From: Eutrophocola sp965662685
GTDB lineage: Bacteria > Pseudomonadota > Gammaproteobacteria > Pseudomonadales > Pseudohongiellaceae
Assembly (NCBI GenBank): GCA_965662685.1
Contig: CBFIIQ010000012.1
Span: 1 to 64,000 of the forward strand
Direction: 5' to 3'
DNA length: 64,000 nt
A program made the translations under genes and the position numbers. Shown in pieces: positions 9,769 through 18,885 of this stretch; the stretch's first letter is position 1, and each line of letters begins with the position of its first letter. The notes under the pieces are model-generated. The model was not told the origin of the DNA and did no database searches. It saw only the letters and a list, made by a program, of their open reading frames with translations.

Positions 9769-10161
9769 CTACTGTTCTTCGTCAGTATCGGCTGGTGCAG
9801 TAACTTCGCTCTCTTCGGCAGTATCACTTGCCTCGGGAATCAATACCGCGTCCATGGCCTCTTCTATAGAAATATCATCGTTCTTTGCAGCTGCAGCTGC
9901 AGCTGCAGCTACAGCTGCGGCTTCGACCGCTTCAAGCGAATCCTTGGTTTCTTCTTCACGAGTATTAGTCAAAATACTGCTGTCCACAAGACCTTCCGCA
10001 ATTTCACGCAAGGCGACCACAGTTGGTTTGTCATTATCTTCGCTCACCAGTGCGTCTTTTCCGCCAGTTTGCAGCTGACGCGCACGCTTGCTGGCAATCA
10101 TTACCAGGTCAAAACGGTTTTCAACATTATCCAGACAATCTTCAACAGTGATACGAGCCAT
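9769..10161 (-). CDS. rpoZ: RNA polymerase omega subunit with Ala-rich, acidic C-terminal extension
   Basis: MARITVEDCLDNVENRFDL is the omega signature, followed by the conserved RARQLQTGG and PTVVALREIAEG segments. Omega aids RNA polymerase assembly and forms part of a ppGpp site, which fits its place before spoT. Start ATG 10161 has AAGGTAAG upstream; an ORF extension to 10236 lacks family similarity. At 130 residues it is longer than the roughly 90 of E. coli omega. The extra C-terminus has a poly-Ala run encoded by GCAGCT repeats, then an acidic tail (ADTDEEQ). Confidence 0.95.
   Translation of the reverse strand: MARITVEDCLDNVENRFDLVMIASKRARQLQTGGKDALVSEDNDKPTVVALREIAEGLVDSSILTNTREEETKDSLEAVEAAAVAAAAAAAAKNDDISIEEAMDAVLIPEASDTAEESEVTAPADTDEEQ
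9887..9910. repeat. Hexanucleotide microsatellite (GCAGCT)4 within rpoZ
   Basis: Four perfect GCAGCT units followed by two imperfect ones encode the poly-Ala stretch in the omega subunit tail. Six-base units keep the reading frame, so copy number could vary by slippage and change only the Ala run length (two residues per unit). Confidence 0.85.
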
Positions 10162-10297
10162 AGTCTTACCTTGTGTTAGCGATTTGAGTGCATTCCTGAC
10201 CGGGTGGGATATACCCATTTTGCCGGGGGCAGGCATTATAAATGGACTACAGGGTCAAGTCTATGCCTGCTTTAGCGGCTAAATCGGGGGGCTTTGG

Positions 10298-10927
10298 TCA
10301 GGAAACGAGATTTTTCAGGAGTTCGGCGTTATTACTTGCCTGATGCTTCCTGCTCAGGCCAGCGCTACGAATGACTGCATTGAGGTCCGCAAGCGCAGTA
10401 TTAAAATCTTCATTGATGATGAGGTAATCCGCCTGCGCATAATGGGAAATTTCATTCTGTGCTTCGTTCATGCGTTTTTCAATGACTTCAGCGTCATCCT
10501 GGGCGCGACTGGTTAGCCTGTCCCGCAAGGCATCAAGTGACGGTGGCAATATGAAAATGCTTACTGCTTCCGGCAACAGCGCCTGTACCTGATTTGCGCC
10601 CTGCCAGTCGATTTCAAGAATCACATCCCTACCCTGGGCAAGTTGATCTTCCACCCACTTTCGGGAAGTACCGTAATGGTTGCCAAAAACCTCTGCACTT
10701 TCCAGGAATGCATGCTCGTCTCGCATCTGCTGAAACTGCTCAACACTGACAAAATGGTAATTTTTGCCGTCTACTTCCCCGGGACGTTTTGGTCGTGTGG
10801 TATGAGAGATCGAAACACACAGACTGGAAGCTTCGCTACTGGCAGCGGCCTCAAGCAAAGCGTTTACCAGCGAGGTTTTGCCGGCACCGGAAGGGGCAGA
10901 AATTAAAAACAGTATTCCCTGGGACAT
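10298..10927 (-). CDS. gmk: Guanylate kinase
   Basis: Phosphorylates GMP to GDP with ATP, in purine nucleotide and alarmone precursor supply. The P-loop APSGAGKT is at residues 11-18. GMP-binding and lid segments typical of the family follow (SHTTRPKRPGEVDGKNYHF; EIDWQGANQV; ILPPS). Length 209 is standard. It lies between yicC and rpoZ on the same strand, the classical gammaproteobacterial gmk-rpoZ-spoT order. Nothing unusual seen. Confidence 0.97.
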   Translation of the reverse strand: MSQGILFLISAPSGAGKTSLVNALLEAAASSEASSLCVSISHTTRPKRPGEVDGKNYHFVSVEQFQQMRDEHAFLESAEVFGNHYGTSRKWVEDQLAQGRDVILEIDWQGANQVQALLPEAVSIFILPPSLDALRDRLTSRAQDDAEVIEKRMNEAQNEISHYAQADYLIINEDFNTALADLNAVIRSAGLSRKHQASNNAELLKNLVS

Positions 10928-10984
10928 CTGGGGTCTTCTTCTTAATAATTCAGATTATGGGTTCCGTGATGAGTGTATCAATAC

Positions 10985-11851
10985 TCACTCGATATTTTGT
11001 ACCTGTTCCCGGATTTGCTCGATGAGTACTTTTAGCTCCACTGCATTGAGAGTGGTTTCAGTAACTACAGACTTTGAGCAGATCGTATTGGCTTCACGAT
11101 TGAGTTCCTGCATAAGAAAATCAAGTCGTCTGCCAACCGGTTCCGAGCGAGACATAACATGGCGGATTTCCTTTACGTGTACCGCAAGACGGTCAATTTC
11201 TTCTTCAATATCAGCCTTTTGCATGATTATTACCAGTTCCTGCTCCAGGCGACCGACATCCACCTCGATTTCCAGTTCGCTAATCTGTTCTTTGAGTTTA
11301 TTCTGCTGTGCAGCCAGAATTGAGGGAAGTGCTGCGCTGATATCTCCAATTATTGAGATGATACTCTCAAGCCGACTCTCTATGCCTGCTTTCAATTCGG
11401 CGCCTTCGCGCGCCCTATGCTCGCCAAGAAGGCCAACAGCCTCTTTAAACAGGGATAGCGCGGCTTCCTCTATTACTTTAGTATCCTGACTCTGTTCCTG
11501 AATGATGCCGGGCCATTTTAATATTTCCAGGGCGCTGGTATGGGCACTGGCACCAGTATGGACAGCGACCTCCTCAAGAGCTTTGTTTAGCTGCTCAAGG
11601 AGAGGTTCATTTATAGGGATTTGGCTGCCTTTAGACATGTCAGGCTGAAACTTCAACTGGGCTTCTATTTTGCCGCGACTGATATTCCTGCGCAGAAAAT
11701 CCCTTAATGCAGATTCAGTAGAACGAAACTGTTCAGGTAAACGAAAAGCAGGTTCCAGGTAGCGGTGGTTTACAGAGCGGATTTCCCATATGAGGGTGCC
11801 CCAGGCAAAATCAGCTTGCTTGCGGGCAAATGCCGTCATGCTGCTTGTCAT
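10985..11851 (-). CDS. yicC: YicC-family endoribonuclease-like protein
   Basis: YicC/YloC family; E. coli YicC is reported as an endoribonuclease. The hallmark MTAFAR at the N-terminus and the C-terminal EVDVGRLEQELVI, RLDFLMQELNREANTI and KVLIEQIREQVQN segments are present. The open frame extends upstream to 11965 but the family begins about five residues before MTAFAR, so ATG 11851 is chosen, giving 289 residues (E. coli 287). It is divergent from rph, with about 175 bases between the two starts. Confidence 0.92.
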   Translation of the reverse strand: MTSSMTAFARKQADFAWGTLIWEIRSVNHRYLEPAFRLPEQFRSTESALRDFLRRNISRGKIEAQLKFQPDMSKGSQIPINEPLLEQLNKALEEVAVHTGASAHTSALEILKWPGIIQEQSQDTKVIEEAALSLFKEAVGLLGEHRAREGAELKAGIESRLESIISIIGDISAALPSILAAQQNKLKEQISELEIEVDVGRLEQELVIIMQKADIEEEIDRLAVHVKEIRHVMSRSEPVGRRLDFLMQELNREANTICSKSVVTETTLNAVELKVLIEQIREQVQNIE

Positions 11852-12026
11852 ATAATAGACCTGACGAATTGAGTAAATTGGGAACGAACTATAGCGGATT
11901 TGCTGGTCATAATAAAATAACGCTATTGGCGCCAGAAAATGATTTCTTTCAGCCATTTTACGCAAAATTTAATTAACTCTTCATTTAAATTAAGTCACAA
12001 CATCACCAACCGGAAAAGGGAAACTA

Positions 12027-12752
12027 ATGTCTGAAGTAACACGACCAAGTGGAAGATCACCGAATAAACTGCGCGACATCAAAATTACCAGAGGCTTTAC
12101 CCGGCATGCCGAGGGTTCAGTACTGGTTGAGTTTGGAGAAACCAAAGTTATTTGTACCGCGTCAGTAGAAGAAAGGGTACCGCACTTTCTGAAAGGCAGT
12201 GGTCAGGGCTGGGTTACAGCCGAGTATGGCATGTTACCGCGATCTACCGGTTCAAGAATGGACCGGGAAGCCGCCCGAGGAAAACAAAGTGGACGAACGC
12301 AGGAAATACAACGTTTGATCGGTCGCTCATTACGGGCAGCGTTGGACATGAAGCTGTTGGGTGAAAATACGATCAAGATTGATTGTGATGTTATCCAGGC
12401 TGATGGGGGAACACGAACTGCCTCAATCACCGGCGGTTGTGTCGCTTTAGTCGATGCCATCAATTACCTGCTTGAGAAAGGCGCCATCAAGGAAAATCCA
12501 ATCAAGCAGATGATTGCTTCTGTTTCTGTAGGCATCTATCAGGGTATGCCGGTGCTTGATCTTGATTACATTGAAGACTCCTCTGCAGAAACTGACATGA
12601 ATGTGGTGATGACGGATAAAGGTGGTTTTATCGAGATTCAGGGAACTGGAGAGGATGGTGAGTTTAGTTTTAATGACCTGAATGCAATGATTGACCTGGC
12701 ACGAGATGGCATAGAAAATTTACTTTCAGTTCAGAAAAGCTCGTTGCAGTAA
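12027..12752 (+). CDS. rph: Ribonuclease PH
   Basis: Phosphorolytic 3'-5' exoribonuclease that trims tRNA precursors. RPSGRSPNKLRDI at the N-terminus, GSVLVEFGETKVICTA, GWVTAEYGMLPRSTGSR and CDVIQADGGTRTASITGG are family signatures. Length 241 is full, so unlike the frameshifted E. coli K-12 allele this one looks intact. AAAGGG lies about 10 bases before the ATG. pyrE follows on the same strand after 79 bases, as in enterobacteria. Confidence 0.97.
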   Translation: MSEVTRPSGRSPNKLRDIKITRGFTRHAEGSVLVEFGETKVICTASVEERVPHFLKGSGQGWVTAEYGMLPRSTGSRMDREAARGKQSGRTQEIQRLIGRSLRAALDMKLLGENTIKIDCDVIQADGGTRTASITGGCVALVDAINYLLEKGAIKENPIKQMIASVSVGIYQGMPVLDLDYIEDSSAETDMNVVMTDKGGFIEIQGTGEDGEFSFNDLNAMIDLARDGIENLLSVQKSSLQ

Positions 12753-12831
12753 CTGGTACCGCAAGTAAAAAGTGTGTGTAAATAAAATGTGATACTGAAA
12801 AATCAATTCAGACAGGTAAAGAGAATTATCA

Positions 12832-13479
12832 ATGCAGGATTTCCAGCAACAGTTTTTAAATTATGTAACGCAAAATAATATTCTTCGGTTTGGGGATTTC
12901 ACCTTAAAATCCGGTAGACAGAGTCCTTATTTTTTTAATGCGGGATTATTTAATAGCGGCGCAGCCCTGGCTTTTTTAGGTTCTTGTTATGCAAAAGCCA
13001 TCGCCCATGCCAACCCTGAATATGACATAATTTTTGGTCCCGCCTACAAAGGAATTCCCCTGGCCTCAGCGACGTCAATTGCATTTTGGCAGGAATTCAA
13101 GCAGGATATTCCGTGGTGCTTTAATCGCAAGGAAGCCAAGGATCACGGTGAAGGAGGCAATATTGTTGGCTCACCTTTGGAAAATCGTGTGTTGATTATT
13201 GATGATGTAATTACGGCCGGTACTGCCATCAGGGAAACCATGGAAATTATTGCGGCGGCCGGCGCTGTTCCTGCAGCGGTGGTAGTTGCAATGGATCGGC
13301 AGGAAAAGGGTAATAGCGAGTTATCGGCCATTCAGGAAATTGAAAAAGAGTTTTCCATACCGGTCATTAGTATAATTAATCTGCAGCAGATTATTGACTA
13401 TCTGGCGCAGCAGGAAAATGCCAGATTGGCAGAGTATTTGACCAGCATGAAAGAGTATCAGGCTCGCTATGGCATTTAG
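12832..13479 (+). CDS. pyrE: Orotate phosphoribosyltransferase
   Basis: Joins orotate and PRPP to form OMP in pyrimidine synthesis. FTLKSGRQSPYFFNAG is the orotate-binding N-terminal segment, FGPAYKGIPLA follows, and VLIIDDVITAGTA is the PRPP loop. Length 215 is typical. The ATG has an AAAGAG-like site nine bases upstream. No leader peptide or attenuator hairpin with a T tract is seen in the 79 bases after rph, unlike E. coli rph-pyrE. Confidence 0.97.
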   Translation: MQDFQQQFLNYVTQNNILRFGDFTLKSGRQSPYFFNAGLFNSGAALAFLGSCYAKAIAHANPEYDIIFGPAYKGIPLASATSIAFWQEFKQDIPWCFNRKEAKDHGEGGNIVGSPLENRVLIIDDVITAGTAIRETMEIIAAAGAVPAAVVVAMDRQEKGNSELSAIQEIEKEFSIPVISIINLQQIIDYLAQQENARLAEYLTSMKEYQARYGI

Positions 13480-13559
13480 TGAAGTTCATAACTGAGCCAC
13501 ACCAGGGTTTGGCCATTAACATTAAGTCAGGAAATTTTAACAGGTCAGATTTATAAAAC

Positions 13560-14177
13560 ATGTTTAAACATACATTCACAATTTCGTTACTAATTTCTGC
13601 GCTAGCCATTTCCCCGGCTAATGCTGCCAATCTTTACAAGTACAAAGATGATCAGGGCAGAGAAATTACCGGCTCTGTAGTGCCAGCGGAATATGTAAAA
13701 AATGGATACCAGGTACTTAACGAAAGGGGTCAGGTGATTCAAGTTGTGCAAAGAAGTCTGACAGAAGAAGAGCGTGCCGCTCAGTCAGAACAGCTTGAAC
13801 AGCAGCGTCTGATAGAACAGGCGGTTCAGCGTCAGGAAGAAGAAGACAGGATGTTACTTCGCCTGTATCGCTCACCGGAAGAAGTTGTCAGGCGGCGTGA
13901 TTCAACAATTGAGCAATTGGATGCTCAATTGACCGTGCTAAATTCCTTGCTGAAAGATTCACAGGGAAAACTTGCTGTACTGGAGCAACGGGCTGTAAAC
14001 AACGAAAATGCCGGCAATCAGATTCCTGCCAATCTGCTTGCACAGATAGAAGATGCAACGGATGAAAGAGATCGTCTGGCCACTCAGGTGGTAAGGATCG
14101 AGTCGGAAAAGGAAAGCGCGATAATTACTGCAGAAAACAATATTAATCGTTTGAAAGAGTTGTTAAATCTTGATTAG
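13560..14177 (+). CDS. DUF4124-type exported coiled-coil protein
   Basis: A 205-residue protein with a signal peptide ending SPANA at about 23. A short DUF4124-like segment (LYKYKDDQGREITGSVVP) follows, a module common at the N-terminus of gammaproteobacterial periplasmic proteins. The rest is charged and helical (about 75-205), with Gln/Glu-rich stretches predicting coiled coil. It sits between pyrE and slmA, the latter converging. No enzymatic motif is visible; a structural or regulatory envelope role is possible but unproved. Confidence 0.7.
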   Translation: MFKHTFTISLLISALAISPANAANLYKYKDDQGREITGSVVPAEYVKNGYQVLNERGQVIQVVQRSLTEEERAAQSEQLEQQRLIEQAVQRQEEEDRMLLRLYRSPEEVVRRRDSTIEQLDAQLTVLNSLLKDSQGKLAVLEQRAVNNENAGNQIPANLLAQIEDATDERDRLATQVVRIESEKESAIITAENNINRLKELLNLD

Positions 14178-14309
14178 GTGATCCAGTAAAAAGATCTGTG
14201 TTATTGGTTTTTAAAGCTTTCCAGGACATTGACTGAAAACTTCACCATTCTATTTTTTGGTTAATTCCCAATATCTCTTTTTTGCGTCTTTTCATGTCCT
14301 TTTACTTTC

Positions 14310-14906
14310 TTATGGTCGCCGGAATAAATCCTGATTCAGGTATAACCATTGCTCACTCCATTGCTCTGTCGGTTTTTGTTGAAAGTCTGTACGAACAAAC
14401 TGGCTGACTTTACCTTCAATAAAAGTTAACAACAGATTTGAAGTCATGGCAGACGTCATGCTGGGACGTAACCCTTCCTTGATTTCGGCTTCCCGGAAAA
14501 TTTGTTTCAACTGGGTATCCAGGCGATTGAAAACCTGGCTGGCACGATCTCGCAAACGCTCGGTTTCTCCGACCAGGGCATCACCATTAAGTACCCGGCT
14601 GATACCAGGATTTTTTTCAGCAAAAGTCAGCACCAGTAACATGATTTTTTCACATTGCACCAAAGCTGTAGAGCCTTCACCAAGAATTCGGTTGATACGG
14701 GAAAAAATAGTATCCTCCATGAAGTCGATGAGGCCCTCGAACATTCTGGCCTTGCTGGGAAAGTGCCGATACAGCGCCGCCTCGGAAACCCCTATTTCAG
14801 CTGCCAGTGCGGCGGTGGTAATTTTCCCGCCGGGATTGTTTTCCAGCATCTGGGCCAGGGCACGCAGAATCGCCTCTTTTTTTGCACCTTTTTCTCTTGC
14901 TGCCAT
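14310..14906 (-). CDS. slmA: Nucleoid occlusion factor SlmA (TetR fold)
   Basis: DNA-bound FtsZ antagonist that blocks septum formation over the nucleoid. The N-terminal TetR helix-turn-helix is clear (KITTAALAAEIGVSEAALYR then HFPSKARMFEGLI). Length 198 equals E. coli SlmA. The C-terminal RTDFQQKPTEQWSEQW matches the family. It lies 18 bases downstream of argB on the same strand, near coaBC and pyrE as in other Gammaproteobacteria, which supports SlmA over a generic TetR repressor. Confidence 0.93.
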   Translation of the reverse strand: MAAREKGAKKEAILRALAQMLENNPGGKITTAALAAEIGVSEAALYRHFPSKARMFEGLIDFMEDTIFSRINRILGEGSTALVQCEKIMLLVLTFAEKNPGISRVLNGDALVGETERLRDRASQVFNRLDTQLKQIFREAEIKEGLRPSMTSAMTSNLLLTFIEGKVSQFVRTDFQQKPTEQWSEQWLYLNQDLFRRP

Positions 14907-14923
14907 AACGGTTACCTGAGCAT

Positions 14924-15850
14924 TTAGCGGGTTTTGGGTTTGGTCGACTTGTTATCCTTATTGGTGATCAGCGTGCCAATGCCTTCATCGGTGAAAACTT
15001 CCAGCAAGACTGCATGGGGGACACGACCATCAATAATCTGGGCACTGATGACACCGGAGTTAACAGCATCCAGGGCACAGTTAATTTTGGGCAACATGCC
15101 GCCATGAATAGTGCCATCTGCTATTAAATCCTTGACCTGGGCAGTGGTCAGGCCGGTCAGCACATTACCCTGCTTATCCTGAACACCGGAGATATTGGTT
15201 AGCAGGATGAGTTTTTCTGCCATCACCATCTGCGCGACCTTGCCAGCAACAATATCCGCATTGATATTGTAGGAGGCACCATGTTCGTCAGCGCCAATCG
15301 GAGCAATGACCGGAATAAAATCACTGCTTTTGAGCATTTCGATAATCGCCGGATTCATGCTGGCCACCTCGCCAACCTGTCCGATATCAATAATTTCAGG
15401 GGCAGCCATTCCAGGTGTCTGTCGGGTAACGGTTAGTTTTCTGGCGCGGATAAAATCACCGTCCTTGCCGGTAATGCCAATTGCCTTGCCACCGTTTTTA
15501 TTCAGCAGGCTGACAATCTGCTTGTTGACCAGGCCACCCAGCACCATTTCCACGACATCCATTGTGGCCGAATCTGTGACTCGCATGCCATCAACAAAGT
15601 TGGACTTTATGTCCAGCTTTTCCAGCAATGTGCCTATTTGAGGGCCGCCGCCATGCACCACAATCGGATGCATGCCTACCAGCTTCATCAGCACAATATC
15701 GCGGGCGAAACTGTTCTGCAGCTCCTCATCAATCATGGCATTGCCACCATATTTCACCACGATTGTTTTGCCGGTAAAGTGCTGAATATAAGGCAGGGCC
15801 TCTGTCAGAACACTGGCAATATTTTGTGCTTTACTGAGTTCAAAAGTCAT
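14924..15850 (-). CDS. argB: Acetylglutamate kinase
   Basis: Phosphorylates N-acetylglutamate in arginine synthesis. VVKYGGNAM near residue 33 and VVHGGGPQIG near 64 are the nucleotide and substrate loops of the amino-acid kinase fold. GGMLPKINCALDAV near the C-terminus is also typical. Length 308 fits the longer Pseudomonas-type, arginine-sensitive enzymes with an N-terminal helix (residues 5-25). Start ATG 15850 has GGAA upstream and sits beside two inverted repeats. It is 204 bases downstream of algC, so it may have its own promoter. Confidence 0.96.
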   Translation of the reverse strand: MTFELSKAQNIASVLTEALPYIQHFTGKTIVVKYGGNAMIDEELQNSFARDIVLMKLVGMHPIVVHGGGPQIGTLLEKLDIKSNFVDGMRVTDSATMDVVEMVLGGLVNKQIVSLLNKNGGKAIGITGKDGDFIRARKLTVTRQTPGMAAPEIIDIGQVGEVASMNPAIIEMLKSSDFIPVIAPIGADEHGASYNINADIVAGKVAQMVMAEKLILLTNISGVQDKQGNVLTGLTTAQVKDLIADGTIHGGMLPKINCALDAVNSGVISAQIIDGRVPHAVLLEVFTDEGIGTLITNKDNKSTKPKTR

Positions 15851-15880
15851 CGGAATTTCCGCTTTGTTCGCTATAGCGAA
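15851..15880. promoter_or_regulatory. Adjacent inverted repeats in the argB leader
   Basis: CGGAA-T-TTCCG (15851-15861) touches the argB start, and the perfect 14-base palindrome TTCGCTATAGCGAA lies at 15867-15880. Neither matches the ArgR box pattern. Position just before the start codon suggests an operator or an RNA hairpin affecting initiation. The rest of 15881-16054 shows no further structure. Confidence 0.3.
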
Positions 15881-16054
15881 TGCTTACTAACCATATTTAT
15901 CAGGGATTATAGGGCATGTGTCGAAAATGCCCAAGCCCAACAGGGTAGATAACTAGAGAAACTATATTGCTAAATTCACTGCAATCAATTCAGAAAAGTA
16001 GTGGATTCCTGTTTCCCTGATTTGTATTCAGGCAATGGTTGCTGGGTTAATTGT

Positions 16055-17437
16055 CTAAGAGAAGTCTAGTCGAAGCGTCGGCAACAGTGCTGAAATCGCC
16101 TCACTGAAGAGCACCTGAATATGTTCCAGTGCTTCCCGGGAGTCGGCTTCGAAGCGCAGGGTCAGACTGGGTGTTGTATTTGATGCTCGTACAAGCCCCC
16201 AGGCATGTTCCGTTTCTGCTCTAACGCCATCAAGCCGGCTAATTTGTGCTTCGGGAATAGTCAGCTGTGCCAGCAGAATATCCATAACTCCGAACTTTTC
16301 ATCCTCGCTGACGCTGATATTCAGTTCCGGTGTACTAAAGGTTTGCGGGCAGGCCTCAAGCAGGTCATCGGCACGGCATCCGTTTTTATCCATCAGCTCA
16401 AGAAAGCGGGCAGCACTATACATGCCGTCATCGAAGCCGAACCAGCGGTGCTTGAAGAAAATATGGGCTGAATACTCACCACCAAGCAAGGCATTAGTGG
16501 CATGCATTTGCTGTTTCACATAGGAGTGACCACTTTTACACATGACAGGATTACCGCCGTATTGGCTTATCATTCGCGCCAGCTGCTGACTGCTTTTTAC
16601 ATCAAAAATGATATTGGCACCGGGATTGTCGGGCACGATATCGGCAATAAAATTTAGCATCATCTTGTCGGCATCAATGACTTTGCCTGTGCTGCTGACC
16701 AGCACAACGCGGTCGCCATCACCGTCAAAGGCAATCCCCAGGGCAGCCTGTTCATGGATGGTCAAGGCAATCAGGTCATGCAGATTTTCCTCGCGAGTGG
16801 GGTCCGGATGGTGATTTGGGAAATTACCATCGGCTTCACAATACAGGGGAATCACCTGACAACCCAGGGCGGCAAACAGCATGGGCGCGCAATTAGCAGC
16901 GATACCATTGCCACAATCAATCACCACTTTATAGGATTTCTTAAACACGATATCGCGGCAAATAGTCTTGATATAGTCGGCTTTAACATCAACGCTTGAG
17001 AGTGTCCCGCTGCCTTCATGGAAATCCTCGCGCAGGATTCTCTCTTTCAGACGGGTGATTTGATCCGCCGCCAGGCAATTATTTTGCAGGACAATTTTTA
17101 CCCCGTTGTAATTTTTAGGGTTATGGCTGCCGGTGATCATTACCCCGGAGTGTGTTTCCAGGGTATGAGTAGCAAAGTACATCAACGGCGTCGGGCCAGT
17201 TCCGATATTGATAACATTGCAGCCTGTTGCGAGTATGCCCCGAATCATGGCATCAGCAAATGCCGGGCTGGACAGGCGCGCATCGGCACCGACCACAAGA
17301 CATTTCTCGCCCAGATCGAGGGCTTCGCTGGCCACAGCGCGGCCAATCAATTCGATAATAGTGTCATCAAGCCCTTCGCCGACAATACCCCTGATGTCAT
17401 AGGCGCGAAAAATATTGGCAGGAATCTGAAGCGTCAC
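16055..17437 (-). CDS. algC: Phosphomannomutase/phosphoglucomutase
   Basis: Interconverts hexose 1- and 6-phosphates for LPS and exopolysaccharide precursors. The family order is clear: FRAYDIRGIVGEG, phosphoserine loop TGSHNP, metal loop AFDGDGDRV, sugar loop GGEYSAHIFF and phosphate loop RASNTTPSL. The chosen GTG start (17437) overlaps the coaBC stop as GTGA and gives 460 residues; Pseudomonas AlgC has 463. An in-frame TTG would start 12 codons earlier, inside coaBC, without homology. Tight coupling to coaBC is notable because dut usually intervenes. Confidence 0.94.
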   Translation of the reverse strand: MTLQIPANIFRAYDIRGIVGEGLDDTIIELIGRAVASEALDLGEKCLVVGADARLSSPAFADAMIRGILATGCNVINIGTGPTPLMYFATHTLETHSGVMITGSHNPKNYNGVKIVLQNNCLAADQITRLKERILREDFHEGSGTLSSVDVKADYIKTICRDIVFKKSYKVVIDCGNGIAANCAPMLFAALGCQVIPLYCEADGNFPNHHPDPTREENLHDLIALTIHEQAALGIAFDGDGDRVVLVSSTGKVIDADKMMLNFIADIVPDNPGANIIFDVKSSQQLARMISQYGGNPVMCKSGHSYVKQQMHATNALLGGEYSAHIFFKHRWFGFDDGMYSAARFLELMDKNGCRADDLLEACPQTFSTPELNISVSEDEKFGVMDILLAQLTIPEAQISRLDGVRAETEHAWGLVRASNTTPSLTLRFEADSREALEHIQVLFSEAISALLPTLRLDFS

Positions 17438-18639
17438 TCTTGCGGCTTTTCCAAGGTTGATTTTCGGTAACAACGGGCAATAAGTGACACCATGTCGCGT
17501 GCCAGACTGGCCTTGCTACTGCGAGGAAAGGGGTGCTCACCCTCTGGCCAGTAAGCTGTTGCCAGTGCCGACTCGCTGTTGAAGGTGTCGGTAGCATTAT
17601 TCGCAAAGATGAGATCAAGTTTCTTGTCCTGCAGCTTTTTCCGCGCATATTCTTCGATATTTTGTGTTTCTGCAGCAAAACCTACACAAAAAGGACGCTG
17701 CTCTGACAGGGAAATTAGCGCAAGGATATCCGGATTTTTTACCAGGCTAAGCTCCATGGTGTCGGTATTTTTCTTGATTTTTTCACTGGCACTACTGGCA
17801 GGACGGTAATCAGCTACCGCAGCAACACTGATAAATATGTCTCCCGGAACAACCTGGCAGGCATCAAGCATTTGTCTGGCGCTTTCAACTGCAACCAGTT
17901 TGACTTGTGGCGGAGGTTCCAGATCCACAGGACCGCTTACCAGAACCACCTTTGCTCCTGCTTCCATGGCTGCCCTTGCCAGGGCATAGCCCATTTTGCC
18001 AGAGCTGTGATTACTGATATAGCGCACGGGGTCTATTGCTTCGCGTGTGGGGCCGGCAGTAATAGTAATATTAACTCCGGCGAGCTCGCCGGTTTCAAAG
18101 ATATCTGCAGCCCTCTGGGCGATCTCTTCCGGCTCCAGCATTCTGCCCAGACCGATATCGCCACAGGCCTGCTCACCTGAGGCTGGCCCCAGTAAGGTTA
18201 TATTTTTCTGCTTTAACTGCTGCAGATTATCCTGGGTATTCTGATTGCTCCACATGGCCTGATTCATGGCCGGGGCAACAGCAATAGGCGCATTGGTCGC
18301 CAGACATAGCGTGGATAACAGATCTTCGGCCCGACCCTGGCTAAGTCGGGCAATAAAGTTGGCGCTGGCGGGTGCTATCAATACCAGATCGGCCCAGCGA
18401 GCCAACTCAATATGACCCATGGCAGCTTCGGCTTCTTCATCCAGCAATTCGATATGGACACGGTTACCGGATAGCGCCTGAAATGTCAGCGAGGAAATAA
18501 ACTCTGCCGCTGAGGGTGTCATGACGACTCTTACATCTGCGCCGGCTTTGATTAACAGACGGCACAGTTCTGCGGCTTTATAAGCGGCAATGCCCCCGGT
18601 TACACCAAGAATAACTTGTTTGTTGGATAGGCTTAGCAT
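17434..18639 (-). CDS. coaBC: Bifunctional phosphopantothenoylcysteine decarboxylase/synthetase
   Basis: Two consecutive steps of coenzyme A synthesis. The N-terminal flavoprotein CoaC half has GVTGGIAAYKAAEL, the catalytic His in MGHIELARWADLV, PAMNQAMW, and the Cys-containing GEQACGDIGLGRM lid. The C-terminal CoaB half begins ITITAGPTREAIDPVRYI and carries NHSSGKMGYALA and LVKNPDIL. Length 401 is standard. It is the first gene of the coaBC-algC run and diverges from radC. dut, normally next to it, is absent. Confidence 0.96.
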   Translation of the reverse strand: MLSLSNKQVILGVTGGIAAYKAAELCRLLIKAGADVRVVMTPSAAEFISSLTFQALSGNRVHIELLDEEAEAAMGHIELARWADLVLIAPASANFIARLSQGRAEDLLSTLCLATNAPIAVAPAMNQAMWSNQNTQDNLQQLKQKNITLLGPASGEQACGDIGLGRMLEPEEIAQRAADIFETGELAGVNITITAGPTREAIDPVRYISNHSSGKMGYALARAAMEAGAKVVLVSGPVDLEPPPQVKLVAVESARQMLDACQVVPGDIFISVAAVADYRPASSASEKIKKNTDTMELSLVKNPDILALISLSEQRPFCVGFAAETQNIEEYARKKLQDKKLDLIFANNATDTFNSESALATAYWPEGEHPFPRSSKASLARDMVSLIARCYRKSTLEKPQE

Positions 18640-18885
18640 GGTGGTCCAAAGTCAGGCAGAAAATAAAACCTGGGCTATAGTTAAGATGTAGCCACTGTAA
18701 TCTTCAATGTAACACTACTTATAAAACTACTTATAAAACTAATTAAGTATGGCTGCCGGTGAGGTTCCGCGCAGAGTGGTACAAAAGCGGCGAAAGCCTA
18801 ACAGCATGATGGTACAGATTCAATTTGCTGGCAGTGCTGGCTATTCCGAGGTCTGTATGATGACAGAGACTTATTGGGGTTTATA

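Noticed and set aside
10878..11489. 203-residue plus-strand ORF inside yicC
   Set aside because: Antisense to conserved yicC segments; low-complexity Ser-rich translation typical of a shadow frame.
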